Assembly (NCBI GenBank): GCA_036377075.1
Contig: DASUZB010000095.1
Coordinates: 1 to 6,925, forward strand
Direction: 5' to 3'
From: DASUZB01 sp036377075
GTDB lineage: Bacteria > Actinomycetota > CALGFH01
DNA: 6,925 bases
Below the pieces are notes generated by a model. That model saw only the letters and a list, made by a program, of their open reading frames with translations, ran no database searches and was not told the origin of the DNA. Position numbers and translations under genes: made by a program. Shown piece by piece: positions 1 to 4,944 of this stretch (the first letter of the stretch is position 1; the number at the start of each line of letters is the position of its first letter).

Positions 1-447
1 ATCGCGCTGGTTGGCGGCGGGCGGGGGCGTCGGGCGGCGCTGGAGGGCGTGGTCGCGATCGGCGTGACCTCGGCGACCGTCAACCTCGGCGTGAAGCCCC
101 TTGCCAGGAGGCGGCGTCCGGACCGCGCCGAACCCGGGCAGTTCCCGGCCCGCCAGGTACCGATGCCGGGATCGACCTCGTTTCCCTCCGGGCATGCCGC
201 GTCGGCGTTCGCGTTCGCCTACGCCGTCGGCCGGCACCTACCCGGGCTGGGCCTGCCGATCCGGCTGCTTGCGGGTGGGGTGGCCTACTCGCGCGTCCAC
301 ACCGGCGTGCACTACCCGGGCGACGTGGTGCTCGGCTCCATCCTCGGAGCCGCAACCGCGGCCATGGTGGCAGCGGCATTCGACCGCCTCCCCCAGCCAC
401 AGCAGCGACCGCGCACCCGTGGGACGGTCGCCGCCAGCGCCGCTTGA
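1..447 (+). CDS. PAP2-superfamily phosphatase, 5' truncated by window edge
   Basis: This is the C-terminal 148 residues of a PAP2 (type 2 phosphatidic acid phosphatase) family membrane enzyme; the reading frame is open from base 1, so the true start lies outside the window. All three family signature motifs are visible: KX6RP at residues 32-40 (KPLARRRRP), PSGH at 62-65, and SRX5HX3D at 97-108 with R98, H104 and D108. H65 is the expected general acid and H104 the expected phosphohistidine nucleophile. Members remove phosphate from lipid phosphates or polyprenyl pyrophosphates at the membrane; the substrate cannot be told here. The chain ends soon after the last motif with a short basic tail and TGA. 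In some actinobacteria such domains are fused to a lipid kinase, which would have to lie upstream of this fragment. The GTG at 49 is not a likely start because motif 1 follows too closely. Confidence 0.93.
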   Translation: MALVGGGRGRRAALEGVVAIGVTSATVNLGVKPLARRRRPDRAEPGQFPARQVPMPGSTSFPSGHAASAFAFAYAVGRHLPGLGLPIRLLAGGVAYSRVHTGVHYPGDVVLGSILGAATAAMVAAAFDRLPQPQQRPRTRGTVAASAA

Positions 448-465
448 TCTGTATGGAGCGCGATC

Positions 466-477
466 CCACTTCGGTGG
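466..477. terminator. Short hairpin between convergent genes
   Basis: CCAC-TTCG-GTGG forms a four-pair stem with a stable TTCG tetraloop in the 55-base gap between the convergent PAP2 and SRPBCC genes. There is no T run on either side. Position suits a weak bidirectional terminator, but the stem is short and could be chance. Confidence 0.25.
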
Positions 478-502
478 TACGGAGTCGTCTGCTTCCGGGT
501 CG

Positions 503-1249
503 CTAGGCGAACAGCTGGGTGAGCCAGGACTGCCAGGCCCGTTCGGCCTCGGTCGGGTCGACGCCGTCGGCGAAGAGGTGGTGGCCGACGCCCACCATCC
601 CGCCCATGCCCACGAACCGGTACAACGCGTCGCTGCTGCGCACGCCCAGGAAACTCGGGGGGAGGACCGAGTCCACCGCCCCCTCGACCGGGGCGGACCC
701 GAGCAGGGTGAAGCGTGCCCGGTCGCCCTCGGCGACGGTGCCGGTCAGCCCGAGCCCACGCTTGAGCCCTTCCCAGACGTGCTCCTGGTCGGGCTGCTGC
801 GGTCCCCAGGCGGAGACGGGCGTGGCGGTCCGGCCGCCGAAGTGCTCGAGGTAGGAGGCCAGCGTGGCGAGGTACATGTCCCAGCCCTGCTGCAGCGCGT
901 CGTACTCGGCCTCCCAGTCGTCGCCGCCGAACACGCCGCTCTGCACCAGCCGGAGCACGGTGCCGCCGCCGGCACGTCCCTCGACGAGGTACTCGAACGC
1001 CATGAACGATCCGTCCTCGCCGGTGGCGCCGCGGACGGCGAACCGGTGCGGCGGCTCCCAGGCGGTCACGGTCTTCACCGAGACCATCTCGCCGACGGTC
1101 AGCCGCGTCGTGCCGCCCTCACGGGGCTCGACCTGGTTGCGCCCCATGAACCAGGAGTCGAGGCCAGGGCCGGTCGCGATCGCCTCCCAGACCTGCTCGG
1201 GGGTGGCGGCGAGCTCGACCTGCTTGCGGATTTCGATCTCGTGGGGCAT
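503..1249 (-). CDS. SRPBCC / AHSA1-domain protein
   Basis: A 248-residue protein starting MPHEIEIRKQVEL. The first 140 or so residues have the features of the AHSA1 (activator of Hsp90 ATPase homologue 1-like) SRPBCC fold: an opening beta strand with basic/hydrophobic alternation, the 'ATPEQVWEAIATGPGLDSWF' helix-turn segment, and the 'FAVRG...FEYLVEG' strands leading to a C-terminal helix ('GWDMYLATLASYLEHF'). The last 100 residues are less conserved and may form a second degenerate domain. The family binds hydrophobic ligands in a cavity; a specific ligand or reaction is not visible. The start at ATG 1249 is chosen because AAAGGAG lies eight bases upstream and the conserved fold begins at once; the longer open frame reaching 1861 only shadows the regulator gene. 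It begins two bases after the stop of the ArsR-type gene, so the pair is an operon with probable translational coupling. ArsR-AHSA1 pairs are a common actinobacterial arrangement. Confidence 0.9.
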   Translation of the reverse strand: MPHEIEIRKQVELAATPEQVWEAIATGPGLDSWFMGRNQVEPREGGTTRLTVGEMVSVKTVTAWEPPHRFAVRGATGEDGSFMAFEYLVEGRAGGGTVLRLVQSGVFGGDDWEAEYDALQQGWDMYLATLASYLEHFGGRTATPVSAWGPQQPDQEHVWEGLKRGLGLTGTVAEGDRARFTLLGSAPVEGAVDSVLPPSFLGVRSSDALYRFVGMGGMVGVGHHLFADGVDPTEAERAWQSWLTQLFA

Positions 1250-1251
1250 CG

Positions 1252-1845
1252 CTAGGGCTCCTTTTTGGTGGTGATGCTGGGATGGAGGGCGACCACCACG
1301 CGGTGGGCGCGGCCACGCTCTGCGGTGTCGTCGTGGTACCTGGCGACCAGGGTGGTGACCGCGCCGGCGAGCTCCTCGGCGAAGGCGGCGCGGTCGGCGG
1401 CCGAGGCGAAGCGCACCTCGCCGTCGAGCGCGAAGGTGGCCACTGCCTTGCCGGCCCTGCCGGCGCCGGTGAGCAGCTCGCCGACGTCGCGGACGAGCTG
1501 GGCCGCGAGCGCCAGCAGCCAGTGCGCCGACAGCCGGTCGGGGGCGTTGGTGGGGTCGGGCGCGACCGTGGCGAGCGCGGCGGGCGAGATCACGTAGGAG
1601 GTCGCGGTGGCGCGCAGCAGCCGCTCGGTGACGTTGCCCTTGCGGCGCTCCTGGACGAGCTCGACCAGGCCGTGCCGTTCCAGCGCTCGGAGGTGGTAGT
1701 TCACCTTCTGCCTCGCCAGGCCGAGCCTGGTGGCCAGCATGGTGGCGGAGGCGGGCTCGGCGAGCTCGGCGAGCAGCCGGGCGCGGGTCGGGTCCAGGGA
1801 GACCTCGGCCGCGGCGGGGTCCTCGATCACGGTGACCTCGATCAT
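1252..1845 (-). CDS. ArsR-type winged-helix transcriptional regulator
   Basis: A 197-residue regulator with an N-terminal winged helix-turn-helix at about residues 15-80. The first helix is 'DPTRARLLAELAEP', followed by 'SATMLATRLGLARQKVNYHL' as the helix-turn-helix and 'RHGLVELVQERRKGNVTERL' as the wing, which fits the HTH_20/ArsR-like group. The remaining 110 residues are alanine-rich and helical and probably serve dimerisation or effector binding. No cysteine cluster typical of metal-sensing ArsR members is present, so a metal is an unlikely signal. It precedes the SRPBCC gene by two bases, and the likely role is control of that operon, possibly with the SRPBCC protein or its ligand as part of the response. 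The ATG at 1845 gives a natural N-terminus although its ribosome binding site (GGTGG, or GGTGAG further up) is only moderate. Function assignment is by fold; the regulated signal is unknown. Confidence 0.9.
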   Translation of the reverse strand: MIEVTVIEDPAAAEVSLDPTRARLLAELAEPASATMLATRLGLARQKVNYHLRALERHGLVELVQERRKGNVTERLLRATATSYVISPAALATVAPDPTNAPDRLSAHWLLALAAQLVRDVGELLTGAGRAGKAVATFALDGEVRFASAADRAAFAEELAGAVTTLVARYHDDTAERGRAHRVVVALHPSITTKKEP

Positions 1846-1871
1846 GCGGCCACCGTCTCACCGAAAGTATT

Positions 1872-1882
1872 TCTTGTCAAGA
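1872..1882. promoter_or_regulatory. Palindrome overlapping a -35-like box upstream of the ArsR-type gene
   Basis: TCTTG-T-CAAGA is a perfect 5+1+5 inverted repeat 27 bases upstream of the regulator's ATG, in an AT-richer patch of otherwise GC-rich sequence. On the minus strand it contains TTGACA (1880-1875), a perfect -35 hexamer, but no good -10 box sits 16-18 bases further on. It is a plausible operator for autoregulation by the ArsR-type protein; this is inference from position and symmetry. Confidence 0.4.
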
Positions 1883-1942
1883 CTAGAGATGTTGTCTGCG
1901 GCGGCTGCCTATTGCCCGGCGACCCACAGTTCTTGACTGTCC

Positions 1943-1969
1943 GCGTCGAGTTCGTAGGACACTCGGGGG
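1943..1969. repeat. 27-base direct repeat, copy 1
   Basis: This 27-base segment containing TTCGTAGGACACTCGGGGG matches 3555-3581 in the same orientation at 26 of 27 bases (the seventh base is A here and G in the other copy). It lies in the gap between the ArsR-type gene's start and the DHFR-like gene's stop. Flanking sequence on both sides does not match, so the identity is sharply bounded. Confidence 0.85.
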
Positions 1970-1991
1970 TGCCGGGCACGGCCGATTGTCA

Positions 1992-2537
1992 TCACGTCGA
2001 GTAGATCACCGCGACGGCGCCGGACGGGAAGGACTTCGCGCTGCGCAACGTCAGCGACCTGCGTTCGACCACATCGGAGAACATCGACCCGCCACGACCG
2101 ACGATCGCCGGGTTGAACTTCAGCCAGTACTCGTCGACGAGGTCGGCGGCGACGAGCGAGCGAACGGTCTGCACGCCCCCGAACGTCACCAAGCCGCCAC
2201 CGGAGGACGCCTTCAAGCGGCGAACCTGGTCCACCCCGTCGCCGGCCGCCAGCGTCGAGTTCTCCCACGCGCCGACGTCATAGCTGCTGTCCGTTGACAG
2301 CACGACCTTCGGCGTCGCGTTCATCCAGGCGGCCACGTCGCCGTCCGCAGTCGTCCAGTAGCCAGCCATGGCGGAGAACGATCCGCGACCGACGACGATG
2401 GTGTCCGCAACGGACATGAGCATGCCCGTCAGTTCAGCCTGGAGCTGGGGGTCATCGACCAGGAAGTCGAGGTCGTTGTCCGGTCCGGCCATGAATCCGT
2501 CGACGGTCACGTCGCAGTAGACGATCAGTGGTCTCAT
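1992..2537 (-). CDS. DHFR/RibD-fold reductase family protein
   Basis: A complete 181-residue protein of the dihydrofolate reductase-like RibD C-terminal domain family (usual length about 180-200). Visible family features are the first strand and loop 'VYCDVTVDGFMAG' (residues 6-18), the 'VVGRGSFSAMAGYW' segment (48-61), the 'TPKVVLST' strand (75-82), and the C-terminal 'GGVQTVRSLVAADLVDEYWL' (120-139) followed by 'NPAIVGRG' (142-149). Members are thought to bind NADPH and reduce pterin-, flavin- or deaminoriboflavin-like substrates, but most, including this one, have no assigned reaction. The ATG at 2537 has GAGG seven bases upstream, and its ATG overlaps the ancestral TGA of the upstream NTF2-like gene (ATGA), so the two were translationally coupled. 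It has no frameshift or internal stop, unlike its operon partner, so it may still be functional although its coupling to upstream translation is now lost. Confidence 0.9.
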   Translation of the reverse strand: MRPLIVYCDVTVDGFMAGPDNDLDFLVDDPQLQAELTGMLMSVADTIVVGRGSFSAMAGYWTTADGDVAAWMNATPKVVLSTDSSYDVGAWENSTLAAGDGVDQVRRLKASSGGGLVTFGGVQTVRSLVAADLVDEYWLKFNPAIVGRGGSMFSDVVERRSLTLRSAKSFPSGAVAVIYST

Positions 2538-2991
2538 CCTCTGTCCTCACGTGAGCTCGAGGGTCTACTCGCCGGCTTGAACCTGAACGAGATGGCCTCC
2601 ATCAACGGTCTCCTCGCCGTGTTCTGGAACGCCGCGATCTTCTACCGGCCATCGCCTTGCCGTACCGCGGTGAACGTCTGGACCTTCCGCAGCTTGCCCT
2701 GTAGGTATCACCGCGCGTCAACACCACGGCCAGGTCGGTGCCGTAGAACCTGATGTTGGTGATCTGGCTGGCGAGGCGGGTGCCTTTGAGGAAGCTGTTG
2801 AAGAGCACTTGGTGCGCCCGGCCGATCTCGGCGCCCCCGTGGTAGACGGTGCCCACGTAGGCGACATAGCTGGCGTCGGCGGTAAACGCTGTCCCATAGG
2901 CGGTGCCGTCCCCACGGTCCCAGGCATCGACCAGTCCATCCAGAAGGGCGCTGATGGCGGTGGTGTCGTCGGTCCGGTCCAAGTGATCCAC
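2534..2991 (-). pseudogene. NTF2-like (SnoaL/SgcJ-type) gene, frameshifted with internal stop
   Basis: Starting at GTG 2991 (AAGGA eight bases upstream), the first 98 residues read as an NTF2-like alpha+beta barrel protein of the SgcJ/EcaC type: helix 'ISALLDGLVDAWDRGDGTAY', then 'FTADASYVAYVG', 'GGAEIGRAHQVLFNSFLKGT' and 'LAVVLTRGDTYR'. At 2697-2699 one base is missing from a C run (G run on the coding strand), and the current frame then runs as arginine-rich nonsense to 2602. Restoring one base gives a proper family C-terminus ('GKLRKVQTFTAVRQGDGR', then 'KIAAFQNTARRPLMEAISFR'), interrupted only by TAG at 2644-2642 where a tryptophan codon is expected. The restored frame stops at 2534, overlapping the DHFR-like ATG, giving about 152 residues. 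Two independent lesions favour a true pseudogene. Relatives are small ligand-binding or isomerase-like proteins; the substrate is unknown. Confidence 0.8.
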
Positions 2992-3055
2992 CCTCTGTAT
3001 CCTTCTTCGTGAGAAGTATCTTCTGCAAGGAAGAGAGCTCGGGAGGTGTCCATCG
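2992..3055. promoter_or_regulatory. Divergent control region with nested inverted repeats
   Basis: The 64 bases between the divergent NTF2-like and MarR-type starts are richer in A and T than the genes. They contain AGAAG-TAT-CTTCT (3012-3024), a perfect 5+3+5 inverted repeat, and CTTCT-tcgtg-AGAAG (3002-3016), which shares its right arm with the first. GGGAGG at 3041-3046 is the MarR ribosome binding site; AAGGA on the minus strand (2999-3003 region) serves the NTF2-like gene. MarR regulators usually bind such symmetric sites between divergent genes, so autoregulation plus control of the minus-strand operon is the likely role. Confidence 0.6.
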
Positions 3056-3065
3056 GTGTCAACCG
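3001..3065. repeat. MarR control-region repeat, copy 1
   Basis: This stretch, from CCTTCTTC through the MarR start GTGTCAACCG, is similar to 3654-3721. Shared blocks in the same order are CCTTCTTC, GAAGTATC, TGCA, GGAAGA, GAGGTGTCCA and GTGTCAACCG, separated by small insertions and deletions. Confidence 0.75.
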
Positions 3066-3497
3066 AGCTGCGACCCGATGCCAGCGAGGTGTACCGGCGC
3101 TACCTCGGTGCGGTCGTGCTGCACGGCCTCGCCAGCGCCAAAGCCTGCGGTCTGGGCGCCACCGACCTGTACGCGCTCAATCTGCTCGACTTGGCCGGGC
3201 CGATGACGCCGGGGAACTTTCCGCGCGTACGGGCTTGACCTCCGGGCCGACAACGCGCCTGATCGACCGACTGGAGCGCGCCGGATACGTGCGCCGCCGG
3301 CCGACACCCCATGATCGCCGCAAAGTGATCGTCGAGCCGATCGAGAACCGGCCGGCCTCGACGAGGTGATGACTCCGGCCCGCCAGAGGATCGGCAAGAT
3401 CCTGACCGGCTACCCCGCAGACCAGCTCGAAGCGCTCTTCGACTACTTCGTCCGAGCCGCCGATGCCTACAAGGAGGCGACCGAGAGCCTGGCGTGA
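3056..3497 (+). pseudogene. MarR-family transcriptional regulator gene with two frameshifts
   Basis: From GTG 3056 (GGGAGG nine bases upstream) the sequence encodes a MarR-type regulator spread over three frames. Frame one gives 'MSTELRPDASEVYRRYLGAV' to 'LLDLAGPMTPG'. One base is missing from the G run at 3211-3214, after which the winged helix continues as 'ELSARTGLTSGPTTRLIDRL' and 'GYVRRRPTPHDRRKVIVEP', the MarR recognition helix and wing including the conserved DRR. A second base is missing near 3349-3353, and the C-terminal dimerisation helices follow as 'GLDEVMTPARQRIGKILTGY' to 'KEATESLA' and TGA at 3495-3497. Restoring two bases gives about 147 residues, the usual MarR size, with every expected segment. 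As read, translation stops at 3238 after 60 residues without the DNA-binding domain. It probably controlled the divergent NTF2-like/DHFR-like operon. Either a recent pseudogene or two base-calling errors in G runs. Confidence 0.88.
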
Positions 3498-3554
3498 GCC
3501 GCCTGCGCCGGTCCGTTTCTCATCGCTGTGCTCACGACGGTCTCCGACCTACCA

Positions 3555-3581
3555 GCGTCGGGTTCGTAGGACACTCGGGGG
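3555..3581. repeat. 27-base direct repeat, copy 2
   Basis: Second copy of the 27-base repeat at 1943-1969, in the same orientation and differing at one base. It lies 57 bases after the ancestral MarR stop codon, in sequence with no recognisable gene. Confidence 0.85.
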
Positions 3582-3653
3582 ATAGAAGCGCATCGTGGCT
3601 TCGACCTGGCTTCAGCTCCGCTTCAGCAGCCGTAGTCCAGCCCTTCCCTGGAG

Positions 3654-3721
3654 CCTTCTTCCTCGAAGAAGTATCTGCAGAGAGGAAGAAGATAGGGGCG
3701 AGGTGTCCACCGTGTCAACCG
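3654..3721. repeat. MarR control-region repeat, copy 2 (vestigial)
   Basis: A diverged copy of the MarR upstream region at 3001-3065. It carries CTTCTTC-CTC-GAAGAAG (3655-3671), a perfect 7+3+7 inverted repeat longer than the one in copy 1, then GAAGTATC, a ribosome-binding-like GCGAGG and GTGTCAACCG, which matches the first codons of MarR (Met-Ser-Thr). Right after these codons the similarity ends and the MFS transporter tail begins, so 3721 looks like a deletion junction. The GTG at 3712 is out of frame with the transporter fragment. Just upstream (about 3627-3653), the minus strand weakly resembles the NTF2-like leader. Confidence 0.6.
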
Positions 3722-3900
3722 GGCAACGTGTTCGGCTACGCGCTGGGCATCGCGGTCCTCGGCAGCATCGGCACCGCCGTCTAATCGCACCGAGCTCGCC
3801 GACCAGCTCCCCGGCGGCATCCCGGCGCAGGTGACCGCCGCCGCCCGAGAGGGCCTCGCCGGCGTCCGCGAGGGTCAGGCGGCTGACCAGGAACGCCCGC
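3722..3900 (+). pseudogene. C-terminal fragment of an MFS drug transporter (EmrB/QacA-like)
   Basis: Bases 3722-3781 encode 'GNVFGYALGIAVLGSIGTAV', which matches the late transmembrane segment of 14-helix (DHA2, EmrB/QacA-type) proton-driven multidrug exporters. The frame then meets TAA at 3782, but with one base removed from 'TAAT' it continues in the next frame as 'YRTELADQLPGGIPAQVTAA' and 'AREGLAGVREGQAADQ', the periplasmic-loop pattern expected next in such exporters. So it is a fragment with a one-base insertion and no start, no N-terminal helices and no clear end; the 3' boundary given is approximate. MarR regulators are often paired with this exporter type, so this is probably what is left of the pump controlled by the neighbouring MarR or a lost paralogue. 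Confidence 0.65.
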
Positions 3901-3969
3901 CGGATAGAATTCAGGCCACTCCCTCTGGGGTGCACGCCGAGATGCGGGTCCATCATCGGGAGAGCGGGC

Positions 3970-3986
3970 TGCGGGCTTCTCCCGCA
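3970..3986. terminator. Hairpin TGCGGG-CTTCT-CCCGCA
   Basis: A perfect six-pair GC-rich stem with a five-base loop, lying between the transporter fragment and the small membrane protein gene. There is no T run, so it is at best a weak terminator. The rest of 3900-4090 shows no recognisable gene. Confidence 0.3.
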
Positions 3987-4097
3987 ACGAGAGCGGCGCG
4001 GTCGTGGGCGGCGACCTCGCCGGCCGCTTGCGCACCCAGGTCCGACGGGCTCGCAGTGAGGGCCGCGGATCCGAACTGGCTGTCAGGAGGTCGACTC

Positions 4098-4538
4098 ATG
4101 ACCGGAGGACCGGAAGCGAAGGGTGCGCCACGCACGTTCGCCGACGAGAAGGTCGACCCGCGACTGGACGATCCTCGCGTCCTGGCCTGGGCAGGCGAGC
4201 ACCTGACGGAGTTGCGGCGTTCGGTTTCCGAGCAGCGGATCCTGCGCTGGATCCTGGTGATCGGCTTGCTGGTTGGCCTGGCCGCGCATGTCGGTGGGTA
4301 CCTGCTGAAGTCGTCGGCGACGACGGAGCCGCTTGGACTGGTGGCCGACCTGCTGTACACGTTTGGTTTTGCTCTTTGGACCGGTGTCGTCGTGGTCGTG
4401 TTCTTCCAGGTCATTCCGGAGGCAAAGACGCGTCAGGTCAAGCGTGCGCTCGATGGCCTCGAGGCAGCGCTGCGCGATCAGGCCCGAGCTGGAAGCGACC
4501 AGGCGTCGGGGGACGACGCAGCGCCGTCGCCGCGTTAG
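4098..4538 (+). CDS. Small membrane protein with two predicted helices, function unknown
   Basis: A 146-residue protein that I cannot assign to a named family. The soluble N-terminus (residues 1-48) has acidic-proline stretches ('VDPRLDDPRVLAW') and an amphipathic segment ('EHLTELRRSVSEQR'). Two hydrophobic helices follow, at about 49-70 ('LRWILVIGLLVGLAAHVGGY') and 81-106 ('LGLVADLLYTFGFALWTGVV' onward), with a short loop of about ten residues. The C-terminus (107-146) is charged, with a helix 'RALDGLEAALRDQARAG' and a Ser/Asp/Pro-rich end. The loop is short, so both termini probably face the same side, most likely the cytoplasm. The ATG at 4098 is preferred over the longer open frame because GGAGG sits seven bases upstream and the upstream extension is transporter debris in the same frame. 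It is the only intact plus-strand gene between 3500 and 4900 and seems to have its own translation signals. Confidence 0.8.
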   Translation: MTGGPEAKGAPRTFADEKVDPRLDDPRVLAWAGEHLTELRRSVSEQRILRWILVIGLLVGLAAHVGGYLLKSSATTEPLGLVADLLYTFGFALWTGVVVVVFFQVIPEAKTRQVKRALDGLEAALRDQARAGSDQASGDDAAPSPR

Positions 4539-4666
4539 CGGCCAGCCCTGGGTCACCAGCTCGCGCGTACGCGCCCCGTGGGCATCGTCGCGCCAATCAG
4601 GCGTGGGCAAGCTCTGGATGCCGACGCCAGACGTCGACGGCCCCATCACCTGTGACCTGATGACGC

Positions 4667-4838
4667 AGGACCACGATCGCGTTCTTGGAGGCCGTGGTAG
4701 GCAGGCATCATCCCCGGAGCATCCCACTTCCTGTTGCAGGAGAAGCCGGCGCTGTGCAACAGGGTCATCCTCGACTTCCTGACGCTGGAACCCGTTGCCA
4801 CCGTGGCGCCGATCCGCCGCTCTGCGACACAGCCGTAG
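4667..4838 (+). pseudogene. C-terminal remnant of an alpha/beta hydrolase
   Basis: Bases 4704-4838 read 'GIIPGASHFLLQEKPALCNR' and 'VILDFLTLEPVATVAPIRR' before TAG at 4836-4838. This is the typical end of an alpha/beta-hydrolase-fold enzyme: the catalytic histidine in 'PGASHF', then the last helix 'NRVILDFL'. In this frame a TAG lies at 4698-4700; the preceding segment seems to continue in another frame ('TTIAFLEAVV', 4670-4699), so a frameshift is likely near 4700. No nucleophile elbow (GXSXG) or acid residue region is found upstream, so most of the gene is gone. The 5' boundary is a guess. The rest of the 406-base gap between the membrane protein and the FAD oxidase (4539-4666 and 4839-4944) shows nothing I can identify. 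Confidence 0.6.
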
Positions 4839-4944
4839 GGTGGACGCGAACAGCGGAGAGTACGGCACCAGGTGCCCGATGGGAGGGCTGGATGCCGCCG
4901 AACCGACCGCCGCCGGCAGGTGGCATGAGGCGGAGGAGGCGTTG

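Larger units (their letters stand above)
1943..3581. other. Repeat-bounded block: DHFR-like, NTF2-like and MarR genes
   Basis: The two 27-base direct repeats enclose a 1.64-kb segment that contains exactly one divergent gene set: the NTF2-like/DHFR-like operon on the minus strand and the MarR-type gene on the plus strand. No transposase or integrase is visible inside, so if the block moved, the enzyme was supplied elsewhere or the repeats arose by recombination. The boundaries fit gene edges at both ends. This is an inference from repeat placement only. Confidence 0.35.

Noticed and set aside
101..1255. Long plus-strand open frame of 384 residues over the PAP2 end and the SRPBCC gene
   Set aside because: It has no family features, is rich in His, Pro and Arg, and is antisense to a clear SRPBCC gene; it is a GC-content artefact.
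1250..1861. N-terminal extension of the SRPBCC protein to 452 residues
   Set aside because: The extension is arginine-rich and out of frame with the ArsR-type gene that fills the same bases; the internal ATG 1249 has a good ribosome binding site.
1282..2004. Plus-strand open frame of 240 residues opposite the ArsR-type gene
   Set aside because: Glycine-rich low-complexity shadow of the regulator on the other strand; the minus-strand protein has a proper winged helix.
3211..3353. Programmed ribosomal frameshifting in MarR
   Set aside because: Two separate slips would be needed, only the first site could re-pair well, and MarR genes are not known for this; decay or sequencing error is simpler.
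1943..3581. Insertion sequence with terminal repeats
   Set aside because: The repeats are direct rather than inverted and no transposase or fragment of one is present between or beside them.
3494..3784. Open frame of 96 residues joining the end of MarR to the exporter fragment
   Set aside because: Only its last 21 residues resemble a protein family; the rest covers both repeats and is fortuitous.
3831..4097. Longer start for the small membrane protein
   Set aside because: The extra residues are exporter debris and unrecognised sequence that happen to be in frame; ATG 4098 has GGAGG at ideal spacing.
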